A stretch of 64,000 nt of DNA, from NCBI RefSeq assembly GCF_007859855.1, contig NZ_SJPK01000006.1:1-64000 (forward strand). Direction: 5' to 3'. The stretch is from Allorhodopirellula solitaria. GTDB taxonomy: Bacteria > Planctomycetota > Planctomycetia > Pirellulales > Pirellulaceae. The first letter of the stretch is position 1; every line of letters begins with the position of its first letter. Positions 46,581 through 56,215 of the stretch are shown in pieces. The position numbers and the translations under genes were made by a program. The notes below the pieces were generated by a model that saw nothing but the letters and a program-made list of their open reading frames with translations, ran no database searches and was not told the DNA's origin.

Positions 46581-48308
46581 TTGCCTGCCGCGGCCATCGC
46601 CCCAACTGTTCCTGCTGGGTCACGGGAATCTTCGGAGCCATCATCGAAGCATGATTGGACGTTTCTCCAATGTCATGGACTGCTCGTCGTCGTCCTGTCA
46701 CCGGTCATCGCCAATTTGATCGGAAGCGTTTTCAATATTCTCTACAACCTATGGCAGATTGAACCATTGCTGTCCGCCGGACAGATGACCCGTTTCACAT
46801 CGTGTTGGCAGTGCTTCAATTTGGTGGTCTATCCGCTTGCCGTGCTGTTGTTTCTGATTCCAATATTTCAGTTGCGCCCCATTCATCGAGACCTGATCAA
46901 CGGACGCACCGTCGCCGCTGGGGTATTGACGCGTGCACAAAGGAAAGTAGTCAATTTGCCATGGTGGTTCTTGGCGGTTGCGTCAGTAGGATGGCTGATC
47001 TGCATTCCCGTCTTTCTGATTGCACTGGCTGGATTGGACGAACCGTTGTCGAGCAATGTCGTTGTCCATCTGACGACGTCATTCTTGATCGCATCACTGA
47101 TAGCCGTCACGCAAAGTTTTTTTGCCGTTGAACTTGTTATCCAGCAGGCCCTGTTTCCGGTGTTTTTTCAGACAGAAACGCCAGCCAATGTTGCGGGAAC
47201 GGCACCCATGACGATTTCTCAACGCGGGCTGATGTGGTCAGCTTCCGCCGTGGTAAGCCCGGTTCTTTCACTGGTTCTCCTGATTTTGGTCCCCGATGCA
47301 ACCGAAACCGCCCCCAGGTTTGCGATCGTGGTGGCGGCGGTGGCAATCAGTTTTGGATTGGCGACGTCTTGGTTGCTTGGGCGACTCGTTGCATCGCCGG
47401 TCATCGAACTGAAACGTGCCGCAATGGCAGTCGCCAGCGGGGACTTTTCTGCCAGAATCAAAACCCTCCGCGCCGACGAGTTCGGGCTGCTCATCAATCA
47501 GTTCAATTCCATGATTGCGGGACTCGCCGAGCGTGAGCATTTGCAGGCAACCTTTGGTCGGCACGTTGGGCGTGAGGCCGTCAAGCAAATTTTAGCGGCT
47601 CAAGATAGCCTCGGAAAAAATTCGGGAACTCTCGGCGGTGTCAATCAAACTGTCACGGTGATGTTCGTTGATGTGCGGAACTTCACCGCTCAAGCGGCAG
47701 ACACTCCCGTCGATGATGTCATCGCGGGACTCAACTTAATGTTTGGTGAATCCGTGAAAATCGTTGAGCACCACGGTGGAATGGTCAATAAATTTCTCGG
47801 CGACGGACTCATGGCCATCTTCGGCGTCCCATCGAGCAACGGGCGGCACGCCGACGCAGCAGTCGTGGCCGGCCGTGAGCTCATCCAACGCATCGAGGCT
47901 CTGAAAGAAGAGTTCGCTCGCGTAGGTTGGGCCGAAATGAGAATCGGTGTCGGTATCAATACCGGCGTTGCAATGGTCGGCAGTATCGGAGCGCCCGAAC
48001 GTCAAGAATACACGGCAATCGGTGATACCGTGAACGTGGCAGCCCGCGTTGAGGCGCTGACGAAATCCACTGGACATGACTTGCTCATTACCGGGGCAAC
48101 CTACGATGCGCTAACGCCCCCGACATCCTTTGTCGAGTTGCCCCGACAAAGGATCAAGGGCAAGTCCGCAAGCCTGCGGATTTACGGGCCCGATAGTGAT
48201 AGCTACCCGAGCGGGGTGCCCGAAAAGGGGTGCCCGAAAAGGGGAAGGGTGCCCGAAAAGGGGAAGGGGGTGTTTTTGGTCGCCACAGATGAAAATGATT
48301 CGACATAA
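46581..48308 (+). CDS. Membrane class III adenylate/guanylate cyclase with HAMP domain
   Basis: A 575-residue protein: about six N-terminal helices, a HAMP domain (IELKRAAMAVASGDFSARI), and a class III cyclase domain. Metal aspartates are in VMFVDVRNFT and KFLGDGLMAIFG, and the transition-state region is IGDTVNVAARVEAL. A lysine in VNKFLGDG favours ATP as substrate. The start is TTG 46581, with GGAAGAA upstream; no in-frame ATG exists before residue 68. The last 30 residues are encoded by a GTGCCCGAAAAGGG repeat and by sequence antisense to a transposase remnant, so the native C-terminus seems replaced. Confidence 0.87.
   Translation: MPAAAIAPTVPAGSRESSEPSSKHDWTFLQCHGLLVVVLSPVIANLIGSVFNILYNLWQIEPLLSAGQMTRFTSCWQCFNLVVYPLAVLLFLIPIFQLRPIHRDLINGRTVAAGVLTRAQRKVVNLPWWFLAVASVGWLICIPVFLIALAGLDEPLSSNVVVHLTTSFLIASLIAVTQSFFAVELVIQQALFPVFFQTETPANVAGTAPMTISQRGLMWSASAVVSPVLSLVLLILVPDATETAPRFAIVVAAVAISFGLATSWLLGRLVASPVIELKRAAMAVASGDFSARIKTLRADEFGLLINQFNSMIAGLAEREHLQATFGRHVGREAVKQILAAQDSLGKNSGTLGGVNQTVTVMFVDVRNFTAQAADTPVDDVIAGLNLMFGESVKIVEHHGGMVNKFLGDGLMAIFGVPSSNGRHADAAVVAGRELIQRIEALKEEFARVGWAEMRIGVGINTGVAMVGSIGAPERQEYTAIGDTVNVAARVEALTKSTGHDLLITGATYDALTPPTSFVELPRQRIKGKSASLRIYGPDSDSYPSGVPEKGCPKRGRVPEKGKGVFLVATDENDST
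48216..48270 (+). repeat. Tandem 14-mer in the cyclase 3' end
   Basis: GTGCCCGAAAAGGG occurs three times (48216-48229, 48230-48243, 48249-48262) and encodes a VPEKG-type peptide repeat at the cyclase C-terminus. Copy number may vary between strains. Confidence 0.75.
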
Positions 48309-48471
48309 TCGAAAAGCAGAGTAGATCGACCCCGAAATAAGCAGCGAATTGCTGCAAATACTGCTCAATCTATACCTTCCGATGGTCGGAGTTCTTACCC
48401 GAGACCGGGTCATTTCCCGATAGAAAGCACCTACGACAAACGCGGGTGTAAACATGTGCCACTCGAGACAT
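48280..48471 (-). pseudogene. Broken IS200/REP-associated-type (HUH) transposase remnant
   Basis: From ATG 48471 the minus strand reads MSRVAHVYTRVCRRCFL, then SGNDPVSGKNSDHRKV, a TAG stop, then IEQYLQQFAAYFGVDLLCF and SIMSNHFHL. SNHFHL carries the His-hydrophobic-His metal motif of Y1/HUH transposases, and the text matches a transposase family common in planctomycetes (from memory). One in-frame TAG, probably from TGG, and the loss of everything after the HUH motif show it is dead. Its truncated end runs into the 3' end of the plus-strand cyclase gene. Confidence 0.6.
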
Positions 48472-48570
48472 CACACACCTCGCATTCCCAGGTTAACTGC
48501 CGCAAGCGTCAAACTCAGCCTGCCCCCGCGGGTGGCTGGGGTCAAACTGCACGACAAGGTGCTGTGTCCC

Positions 48571-48636
48571 TATTGCCCCTTCTATTGCCACCTCTATTGC
48601 CACCTCTATTGCCACCTATTGTCCCCTATTGTCCCC
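48571..48636 (+). repeat. TATTGCC microsatellite
   Basis: Six short units in 66 bases: three of 12 bases (TATTGCCCCTTC, then TATTGCCACCTC twice) and three of 10 bases (TATTGCCACC, TATTGTCCCC twice). It lies 98 bases upstream of the FAD oxidoreductase start. The 426 bases from 48309 to 48734 hold only this and the transposase remnant. Confidence 0.8.
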
Positions 48637-48734
48637 GGAGCATCTCCAAACCGCAGCCCGATTGTTTTGCGAAGACTGGTCGACTACGGTGAGAGCAAAA
48701 CAGTGTTCAATACCGTGAAGGCTTCGACATCATC

Positions 48735-50441
48735 ATGCGACTATGTTTCCTTATTGTCTCGTTCACTGCAGCCTCATTCGTAGGCACCTGTCCAGCGGCA
48801 GAGCCAGCCACAGCCTTCGCAGAATCACCGCCGCGGTACTACGCGCCGGTTGAACGCACCAAGGCCCAACGCCTCACTTTCGATGTCGCTGTCTACGGCA
48901 GCACCCCGGGTGGAATCACCGCCGCAATTCAGGCGGCGCGGATGGACAAGGAAGTCGCACTCATTTCGTTCGGCCCCCATGTCGGCGGCCTGACCACGGG
49001 TGGTCTGACAGCGACCGATATTGGCACGAACACATCCGTCGGCGGGTTGGCTCGCGAGTTCTACGACCGAATGGGAAAGATAACTGATTTCAGCTCTCAT
49101 GAGGCCGAGATTAAGTTTCTTGAGATGCTCAAAGAAGCTGGCGTTACGGTACTGCTTCGCCGGCCGTTAGAGTCCGCTGAGCTCAGCGACAAGCGGATCC
49201 AATCGATCTCGTTAATGACTGGCGAGACGATCGTTGCGAAGATGTTTATCGATGCGACCTACGAAGGAGACTTGTACGCAGCCGCAGGCGTCTCCTATCG
49301 AGTCGGCCGCGAGCCAAGGTCCGCCTTTGACGAATCGCTCGCAGGACAATGGCAGACGGAATCATGGAAAGGCGTGTACCAGTTCTGCGATCTGCCTATC
49401 AGCCCGTTCGTCCATCCGGGTGACCTGAACTCGGGCCTCCTCCCAGAGATCGCGATCGAGCCCGCCGGCAAGCCTGGTCAAGGCGACTACAAGGTCCAGG
49501 CTTACAACTTCCGCATGATCTTGACAAACAAGGACGGCAAGATCCCCTTCCCCCAGCCCAAACGCTACGACGCCGGTCGATATGCACTGTTGGCACGCTT
49601 TCTGAACTTCGATGCCGATATCAAATGGACACTGAACTACACCACCGAGCCAATGACCGACGGTCCGGTGCAGATGCGTCGTGGCGACTCCAATAACGCC
49701 GGTAGCCTCTCCAGCGACTATGTCGGCGGCAACTATCAATGGCCCGATGGCACCTACGTCCCTGGCTCGTTCGATGAACTGCCCGAGCCTCGCCGAGGAT
49801 TGCCGATGCCCATGGCCGCGCTGTACGAGTTGCGCGAAAAGATCTTTCAAGATCACATCGACTACCAGGTCGGCATGATGCATTTCCTGGCCAACGACCC
49901 AAGTATCCCCAAGCCGCTGCAGCAACGCGTCAATACGTTCGGACTGGATCCCAATGAGTTCAAGAGCTCAGGTCACTGGCCCCACGAACTCTATGTCCGC
50001 GAAGGCAGGCGGATGGTCTCGGACTACATCATGAACCAAGACAACTGCGAGGGAAAACGGATCGCGGAGGACTCGGTCGGCCTCGCTTCATACGCGATGG
50101 ATTCACACTTCTGCCAACGCGTGGTTGTCGTGCGCGACGGCAAAACTACCGTCCGCAATGACGGCGGATTCGGCAAGCCATGTCCCACGCCCTTTCCCGT
50201 CGCGTACCGTTCGATCGTGCCAAGCAGGCGTGAGTGCGAGAACCTGTTGGTGCCCGTCACTCTGTCATCCACCCACGCCGCCTATGGCTCAATCCGCATG
50301 GAACCGGTTTTTATGATCCTCGGCCAAAGCGCAGGTGTCGCCGCTTCCATGGCGATCGATGCAAAGGCAACAGTGCAAGACGTTCAATACGACAAGCTGC
50401 GAGAGCAACTACTAGCAATTAGCCAGAAGTTGCAGAACTAG
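48735..50441 (+). CDS. Secreted FAD-dependent oxidoreductase (FAD_oxidored family)
   Basis: A 568-residue protein with a signal peptide ending near CPAAEP. The dinucleotide-binding region is DVAVYGSTPGGITAAIQAA, followed by GPHVGGLTTGGLTATDIG, typical of the FAD-dependent oxidoreductases (PF12831 type) abundant in planctomycetes. SDYIMNQ and the C-terminal GQSAGVAASMAI are family landmarks. The substrate is unknown. It is not part of an obvious operon. Confidence 0.87.
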   Translation: MRLCFLIVSFTAASFVGTCPAAEPATAFAESPPRYYAPVERTKAQRLTFDVAVYGSTPGGITAAIQAARMDKEVALISFGPHVGGLTTGGLTATDIGTNTSVGGLAREFYDRMGKITDFSSHEAEIKFLEMLKEAGVTVLLRRPLESAELSDKRIQSISLMTGETIVAKMFIDATYEGDLYAAAGVSYRVGREPRSAFDESLAGQWQTESWKGVYQFCDLPISPFVHPGDLNSGLLPEIAIEPAGKPGQGDYKVQAYNFRMILTNKDGKIPFPQPKRYDAGRYALLARFLNFDADIKWTLNYTTEPMTDGPVQMRRGDSNNAGSLSSDYVGGNYQWPDGTYVPGSFDELPEPRRGLPMPMAALYELREKIFQDHIDYQVGMMHFLANDPSIPKPLQQRVNTFGLDPNEFKSSGHWPHELYVREGRRMVSDYIMNQDNCEGKRIAEDSVGLASYAMDSHFCQRVVVVRDGKTTVRNDGGFGKPCPTPFPVAYRSIVPSRRECENLLVPVTLSSTHAAYGSIRMEPVFMILGQSAGVAASMAIDAKATVQDVQYDKLREQLLAISQKLQN

Positions 50442-50612
50442 TTCCTTTGGATGGCGAAGATAGCCGCCAGCCAGGGACACAGCACTCTAGCTACGATTTT
50501 GACTTCATCCATGCAGGGAAACAGGGTGACTTTAGAGGCTGGCGGCAAAGTTCCTGAAACTGCGAGGTGAATGATGTCCCGAATGGCGCGCTGTGAAATC
50601 TTTGAATTGACG

Positions 50613-50662
50613 AAAGGTGTCCGGTATCGTTTCTATAGAAATTGACGAAAGCAGACACCTTT
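50613..50662. repeat. Spaced inverted repeat in a 391-base gene-free stretch
   Basis: AAAGGTGTC (50613-50621) and GACACCTTT (50654-50662) are exact inverses separated by 32 bases. Each half is preceded or accompanied by ATTGACGAAAG as a direct repeat. The stretch 50442-50832 shows nothing else I can interpret. Confidence 0.5.
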
Positions 50663-50832
50663 GGGCGAGCTTTGTGTGGGGTCAGCGACGGACATATTGT
50701 TGAATTGAGAGCGGGCCGCCTGCGAGCTGCGGCGGGCTGAATTCTTCGCACGCCAAGGGCGGGTTGCCGCCTGCCCAGTGACTGGTGTAAGAACTGCCGG
50801 AGACTACGACAATAAATCGGCAGGAAAACACG

Positions 50833-51840
50833 TTAGAATGCGTTCCGAGCGAGGTCGGTAACAGCCAACTCCGCCAGACCCTCCTCCATGCTCACGCGCG
50901 GCTCATAGCCGAGTCGCTGCTTGGCCGCGGTGATGTCGAAGTAATGGTCTTTGGCGAGCTGGGCCGCGACGAAACGGGTCATCGGTGGTTCCGATTTTCG
51001 GCGCAGTGTTTTGTAAACCGCTTCACAGCCCGCCCCGATCGCATAGGCAGATCGATAAGAAATATGCCGGCTTGGCGGTGGTTCGCCATAGGTTTCGCAA
51101 AGCCGGGCGATCCACGGCCAACACAAGACGGGTTCATCTTGAGCGATGAAGTAGGATCGTCCCGCAGCCGATTCCGGCGTGGCATCGAGCGTATCGACGG
51201 CACAGAGGTGCGCCAGTGCCGCGTTGTGCACATGCACGGTGTCGATTCGATTCTGCCCGTCACCGATGATCCGCAGCTTCCCGGATCGGGCTCGCTCGAG
51301 CAGACGGGGCACGAGGTGAGGGTCGCCGTTGCCCCAGATCAAATGCGGCCGCAGTGACAGGGTTCGCAACCCGCCTGCTGTATCCGCGGCGATGACTTCC
51401 TGCTCCGCAATCGCTTTGGTATGCGGGTAATGGCACAACCAACGGTCAGGATAGGGAGCCGATTCATCGATACCGCTTTGATGGCCGCCTGCGAAGGTCA
51501 CACTGGGGCTGCTCGTGTAGACACATTTTGTTACCCCGGAGTTTTGGCAGGCCGCGAGGACGTTTCGGGTGGCGACCACATTGTTGTCAAAGAAGTACCT
51601 CCATTCTCCCCAAACGCCGGCCACGGCCGCAGTATGGATCACAGCATCCACCTCTGTGATTGTGCGTTGCACGTAAGCGGCATCGGTTAAGTCGCCACGA
51701 TGGTGTTGCATTCCCGCCCGTACGAGCTCGGGTGTCTCTCGCCGGGAGAGCCCGACGACATCGTCACCTCGGCTGAGCAGTTGGCGAACGATCTCGCCAC
51801 CGAGAAAACCGCTGCATCCGGTCACCAATATTCGCATCAA
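50833..51840 (-). CDS. NAD-dependent epimerase/3-beta-HSD-like dehydrogenase
   Basis: A 335-residue short-chain dehydrogenase of the extended type. TGCSGFLGG is the nucleotide-binding glycine motif and YPHTK the Tyr-x3-Lys catalytic pair. The stretch VWGEWRYFFDNNVVATRNVL resembles OleD-type 2-alkyl-3-oxoalkanoate reductases and 3-beta-hydroxysteroid dehydrogenases, but no other ole gene is seen here. It starts ten bases after the MFS gene stop, so the two probably form one transcript. Confidence 0.82.
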   Translation of the reverse strand: MMRILVTGCSGFLGGEIVRQLLSRGDDVVGLSRRETPELVRAGMQHHRGDLTDAAYVQRTITEVDAVIHTAAVAGVWGEWRYFFDNNVVATRNVLAACQNSGVTKCVYTSSPSVTFAGGHQSGIDESAPYPDRWLCHYPHTKAIAEQEVIAADTAGGLRTLSLRPHLIWGNGDPHLVPRLLERARSGKLRIIGDGQNRIDTVHVHNAALAHLCAVDTLDATPESAAGRSYFIAQDEPVLCWPWIARLCETYGEPPPSRHISYRSAYAIGAGCEAVYKTLRRKSEPPMTRFVAAQLAKDHYFDITAAKQRLGYEPRVSMEEGLAELAVTDLARNAF

Positions 51841-51849
51841 ACCTTCCTG

Positions 51850-53223
51850 CTATTCCGCTGTTTCGGCCAGTTGCACGGGGTCTGGTTCGCTGTCCGTCTC
51901 GGGGATCGTTTCCCCGTCGTTCTTGGCCACCGCAGGATACTTTTGGAAAACGAAGTGGAGAATGCCCAGGGCGATCAGCAGCAGGAAGGAACCGAAAATG
52001 AACGGCGCGCCAGCGAAGGGAGCGCCGTTGTAGCGGATCGCGGTATCCTCGTGCGTGAAGTATCGAAACAAACCAGCGGTGAAGATCAATGGCGCGAGAA
52101 TATTCGTCAGACTGAGCAACGAGGTCAGGGCACCCTGCACGCGGCCCTGCTCTCGCGGATCGACCCGGCTCGTCACTAGGCTCTGGATCGCTGGGCCGGC
52201 TAAACCGCTGAGCGAACCGAAGATGATAATGACGGGAATCATCCATCCCGCAGTGGCCAATCCATAGCATAGGAACGCGACGCTCGAGACGCTCAGCGCC
52301 ATCATCAGTGTGCGGCGTTCACCAAACCGGCGGATGACAGGACGGACGAGCCCGCCCTGAACGACCACCGCCATGATACCGACCAGGGAAAGCATCAAAC
52401 CGTTGGTGACCTCACCCCATCCGAAGCGGAATCCCATCGACAACACCCACACGTTTTCGAGCCCGCGTTGGGCCAAAGAACTAAACACAAACGCCGCCGC
52501 CAACCCGAGCACCATGGGATAGGCCCGCAGGCGCGTGATCGTGCCAAAAGGGTTCATGCTCCGCCAAGTGATCGTCGAGCTCCGCTTTTCCGGTGGCAAC
52601 GACTCCGGCAAGATGAAATAGCCGTAGAGCCAATTGATCAGCGACAATCCGGCGGCGACGAAGAAGGGCAGCCGCAGGGAGATGCCTCCTAAAAATCCGC
52701 CTAAAGCCGGTCCAATGATGAATCCCAAACCAAACATCATCCCGACCAAACCGAAGTTGCGGGCTCGATTCTCATCATTGGAAACGTCGGCGATATACGC
52801 GTTACTCGTCGAAAAACTCGCCCCCATCATCCCAGCAATGAAGCGACCGACGAACAGCCAGCCGACCGAGTTGGCCAGCCCGGTGATGATGAAATCGACT
52901 CCGAGTCCAAAGAGCGACCCCAAGATGATCGGCCGCCGACCGAACCGATCCGATAGTGCCCCGAGCACGGGGGCGCAGAAAAACTGCATCAAGGAATAGG
53001 TTGCCGCAATGATGCCGACGTACCATCCCGCAGCCGATTCGTCACCGCCGACAAAGCTTTTCACCAGCTCAGGCAGCACCGGGATAATAATCCCGATCGC
53101 CAAAATATCGATCAACAGCGTCAACAGAATGAACGCCATCGCAGCAGGTCGTCGTGGAGGCGCGGTCAAACGGAAAATCTTTTCTGAGGGATCGAGGCGA
53201 ATGAGGGGCCGACAGTTATACAC
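51850..53223 (-). CDS. MFS exporter, TetA-like (TCR/Tet family)
   Basis: A 457-residue protein with 12 helices. The first helix LLIDILAIGIIIPVLPELV and the loop motif GALSDRFGRRPI are typical of the drug:H+ antiporter DHA1 group. A charged C-terminal tail of about 25 residues follows the last helix. GTG 53223 is used as start, giving a 28-residue basic leader; ATG 53139 is a shorter alternative. Substrate unknown. It is immediately upstream of the epimerase gene. Confidence 0.88.
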   Translation of the reverse strand: MYNCRPLIRLDPSEKIFRLTAPPRRPAAMAFILLTLLIDILAIGIIIPVLPELVKSFVGGDESAAGWYVGIIAATYSLMQFFCAPVLGALSDRFGRRPIILGSLFGLGVDFIITGLANSVGWLFVGRFIAGMMGASFSTSNAYIADVSNDENRARNFGLVGMMFGLGFIIGPALGGFLGGISLRLPFFVAAGLSLINWLYGYFILPESLPPEKRSSTITWRSMNPFGTITRLRAYPMVLGLAAAFVFSSLAQRGLENVWVLSMGFRFGWGEVTNGLMLSLVGIMAVVVQGGLVRPVIRRFGERRTLMMALSVSSVAFLCYGLATAGWMIPVIIIFGSLSGLAGPAIQSLVTSRVDPREQGRVQGALTSLLSLTNILAPLIFTAGLFRYFTHEDTAIRYNGAPFAGAPFIFGSFLLLIALGILHFVFQKYPAVAKNDGETIPETDSEPDPVQLAETAE

Positions 53224-53266
53224 GAGTTCTCTGCAAGAGCGAGACTGCTGCCCAATCCGGCTGAGC

Positions 53267-54394
53267 CTATCCGACGTCGCTCGCCGCTGTTAATGATCGC
53301 GCCGGCGAGCTCGCAAACGCACTCCCATAGAAGTCGCTCACCAGCTCATCGGTCCACCCGGTCCGGTCCCGCTGCATGAATCCGTGGTGACCACCAGCGG
53401 CCGAAATATGGACTCGCACGGCACCGTGATGAAGACCAGCCGCCTTCGGAGCTGTCCCCTGCTGCGTTCGCTGGGCAAGTCGATCGGCAAGTGTCGTGAA
53501 CGACCGCACCGGCACCAGCGGATCGTCCGCCGACGTGACAATCAGCGTGGGGACTGCGATATCAGCGGCGACCGAGACCGCTGAAGAGGCTCGGTAGTAA
53601 TCTCGCTCGTTGTCAAACCCAGCCAGCGGCGCTGTGAACTGGCGATCGAACTGCCGCAGCGTCTTGGGCTTGGGCAGCCGCAGCATTGCTTGATAATCGT
53701 CACGTTCTCGCAGCGGTGCGGACGCTCGGCGAAGCAAATGTTTGATGAAATACCAGTTGTAGAACCGCAGTTTCGCCGACTCCATCGCGTCACTGCAAAG
53801 CTGCAAATCCATCGGCGGGGCGATCGCCAAAAGCGGGCCTACCCGGTCCCAGCCCACTGGCGCGGTGTGCTTCCCGCTACCAACCCGTCCGGCGGCGAGC
53901 AGAAGTTGGTTCGCACCGAGCGAAACACCGAGGGCTCCGATGGGGCTGGAGACATCATCGACAAGGCGGGCGATGAACTCGATCGCTGCTAATACATCTT
54001 CGCTACGTCCCGCATGGGTGATCGAGCGGCACAGCGGAGCGGAATCACCACAACCTCGCATATCCAAACGAAAAGTGCGAATCCCGTGCTCGTTGAGCCG
54101 TCGTTGAAAACGCACCATGTAACCGGCGGAGTGACAACCACAGATACCATGCAATAATAAAACCGATCCCTTCGCCGGGGTCCAATTTTGAGGCTCGTCG
54201 TCATGGGCGACAAGCGTGTCACCGTCGGCCAACTCGATACTGTGGCAGCGATGGACCGCGTCGCCAACGTGATCAGTGTGCCCCATCCGAGCACCGATTA
54301 GCGTTTGCAGATGACCGCCACGCAAAATGCGGTGCTGTTGGAAAGGGGGAATCGGTAGTTCCGCCAGCCATCGGCACCCCGCCTGCACGTCCAT
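53267..54394 (-). CDS. YheT-like alpha/beta hydrolase
   Basis: About 375 residues. ILRGGHLQTLIG is the family's N-terminal motif, LLLHGICGCHSAGY the oxyanion region, GVSLGANQLL the nucleophile elbow, and GGHHGFM holds the catalytic histidine. The family hydrolyses esters, with unclear physiological substrates. ATG 54394 puts the HLQT motif about 27 residues from the start, as in YheT proteins; ATG 54478 or 54481 would extend the N-terminus and touch the divergent thpR start. The 85 bases between 54394 and 54480 would then hold both promoters. Confidence 0.82.
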   Translation of the reverse strand: MDVQAGCRWLAELPIPPFQQHRILRGGHLQTLIGARMGHTDHVGDAVHRCHSIELADGDTLVAHDDEPQNWTPAKGSVLLLHGICGCHSAGYMVRFQRRLNEHGIRTFRLDMRGCGDSAPLCRSITHAGRSEDVLAAIEFIARLVDDVSSPIGALGVSLGANQLLLAAGRVGSGKHTAPVGWDRVGPLLAIAPPMDLQLCSDAMESAKLRFYNWYFIKHLLRRASAPLRERDDYQAMLRLPKPKTLRQFDRQFTAPLAGFDNERDYYRASSAVSVAADIAVPTLIVTSADDPLVPVRSFTTLADRLAQRTQQGTAPKAAGLHHGAVRVHISAAGGHHGFMQRDRTGWTDELVSDFYGSAFASSPARSLTAASDVG

Positions 54395-54479
54395 GACCGA
54401 AGTAATCGTCTCATCTCGAACCACTGCCGCAGCATCCGACGCTTGGGCTACCGCGTAGTTTGTCGTACAACTATCCATC

Positions 54480-55127
54480 ATGAAAACCATTCGAACCTTT
54501 CTTGCCATCCCGCTGCCCCCACCGCTCGCCCGAAGTGCGACGCAGTGGATTCACGAAATGAAGAACGGGGCGGGGAATCGGAATCGCCCAACGGAAAAAA
54601 GCCCGGCGGAGAATCGCGCAACAGTGTCGCCGGAATCGTCGGTTTCTGCGATGGGTATTAAATGGGTTCCCGAAGATAATTTGCATCTCACACTCAAATT
54701 CTTGGGAGAGGTCGACAATGTCGAAGTCCCCCAGGTTTGCGAGATCGTAGAGGCGGTTTGTGAGCCGTTAGATCCTTTTGAGCTGATCTTCGTCGGGGCG
54801 GGATTTCTGCCGGACAAAGATCGGGCTCGCGTCCTGACGGTATCGATCGAGGACCCCACCGATACTTTGGCGAAAATCGTCAGCCAAATGGAAGACCGGT
54901 TTGCCGATATCGGGTTCAAACGCGAACCCCGCGACTACGTCCCCCACCTGACGCTCGGCCGAGCCCGCAGTGGCAGCAGACGGCTGTCCCAACAGGCGAT
55001 CGACTTGTGGGCGACCCATGAGAACGACCCACTCGGCGAAATGACCGTCGACAGCGTCCAAGTCATCGGCAGCTTTCTCGATAAACGTGGCCCGACCTAC
55101 AACATCATGGATACCGTGGAATTTTAG
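54480..55127 (+). CDS. thpR: RNA 2',3'-cyclic phosphodiesterase (LigT/ThpR family)
   Basis: A 215-residue 2H phosphoesterase. The two catalytic motifs are HLTLKFLG and HLTLGRAR, and the start RTFLAIPLP is typical. It hydrolyses 2',3'-cyclic phosphates on RNA ends. An insert of about 30 polar residues (NGAGNRNRPTEKSPAENR region) follows the first helix, making it a little longer than usual. It is 52 bases upstream of tsaD and probably cotranscribed with it. Confidence 0.92.
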   Translation: MKTIRTFLAIPLPPPLARSATQWIHEMKNGAGNRNRPTEKSPAENRATVSPESSVSAMGIKWVPEDNLHLTLKFLGEVDNVEVPQVCEIVEAVCEPLDPFELIFVGAGFLPDKDRARVLTVSIEDPTDTLAKIVSQMEDRFADIGFKREPRDYVPHLTLGRARSGSRRLSQQAIDLWATHENDPLGEMTVDSVQVIGSFLDKRGPTYNIMDTVEF

Positions 55128-55179
55128 CGGCAACCGCCGAGATTCTCGACCGATCCCCTCACCTCGGACCTTCTGAATC

Positions 55180-56214
55180 GTGCCTGACGATGTTCTCTTG
55201 GCGATCGAATCAACCTGTGACGAAACCGCTGCCGCCGTGGTCAGCCGTAGCGGCCGCGTGTTGGGCGAGTGCATCGCCACCCAAGAAAAACTGCACGAGC
55301 GTTTTAGCGGCGTGGTCCCCGAGATCGCGGCCCGCGCCCACCTCGAACGCATTTTGCCCGTAATCGACACCGCGCTGCGCGAGGCGGGCATCGGCGGCCG
55401 GCACCTGCACGCGATCGCTGTCGCCGACCGACCTGGCTTGGCCGGTTCGCTGCTCGTCGGCGTCGTCGCAGCCAAAACCCTCGCGATGGCGTGGCAGAAA
55501 CCGCTCGTCGCGATCAACCACTTGCACGCGCATTTGTATGCCTGCCAACTCAGCCGCGGCCCCGAAAGCGTTTATCCTGCAGTGGGTTTGATCGTTAGCG
55601 GCGGTCACACAACTCTGTATCTGTGTCACGATCCGGTGAACCTCGAGTACCTCGGCGGCACGATCGACGATGCGGCAGGAGAAGCGTTCGACAAAGTCGC
55701 TGCCATGCTCTCACTAGGCTTCCCCGGCGGTGTCGAAGTCGCACGCTGGGCAGCCCGCGGCAACGACCGCGCCTTCTCCTTCCCCCGCTCGAAACAACAC
55801 GATGGCTCGGATGACTTCAGTTTCAGCGGTCTGAAAACAGCTGTGCGGTACGCCATCGTGGGGCCCGGAAGGCAAGATTTTTCCACACTGCAGCTAAGCG
55901 ACGAAACCAAAGCGGACGTGTGCGCCTCGTTCGAAGCCGCCGTCGTCGACGTCTTGGTAGCCAAAACCCGCAAAGCAATCAAACGCTGCGGCGTGCAGCG
56001 GCTGCTCGTCGGTGGCGGCGTCGCCGCAAACCAACGGCTGCGCCGTGACCTCGCCGCTGCGGCTGAGCAAGACAACTTCGAAGTCGTGATCGCCCCACCG
56101 GAGCTGTGCACCGACAACGCCGTGATGGGCGCGATCGCCTGGAAACAAATCGACCGCAACGACTTCGCGTCTCTCGACCTGGACATCACTCCCGGACTGC
56201 AACGCGGGTTTTGA
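55180..56214 (+). CDS. tsaD: tRNA N6-threonylcarbamoyladenosine synthase subunit TsaD
   Basis: A 344-residue ASKHA-fold protein of normal length. ESTCDETAAAV at the start, the metal-binding HLHAHLYA (H-x3-H), VSGGHTTLY and LLVGGGVAANQRLR are all present. It transfers the threonylcarbamoyl group to A37 of ANN-decoding tRNAs with TsaB/TsaE partners. The start is GTG 55180. The stop TGA lies inside the target duplication of MITE copy 4, so the element is inserted exactly at the gene end without altering the protein. Confidence 0.97.
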   Translation: MPDDVLLAIESTCDETAAAVVSRSGRVLGECIATQEKLHERFSGVVPEIAARAHLERILPVIDTALREAGIGGRHLHAIAVADRPGLAGSLLVGVVAAKTLAMAWQKPLVAINHLHAHLYACQLSRGPESVYPAVGLIVSGGHTTLYLCHDPVNLEYLGGTIDDAAGEAFDKVAAMLSLGFPGGVEVARWAARGNDRAFSFPRSKQHDGSDDFSFSGLKTAVRYAIVGPGRQDFSTLQLSDETKADVCASFEAAVVDVLVAKTRKAIKRCGVQRLLVGGGVAANQRLRRDLAAAAEQDNFEVVIAPPELCTDNAVMGAIAWKQIDRNDFASLDLDITPGLQRGF

Positions 56215-56215
56215 G

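Noticed and set aside
48735-50441. Possible succinate dehydrogenase-type flavoprotein
   Set aside because: Signal peptide and lack of the SDH motifs favour the planctomycete FAD_oxidored group.
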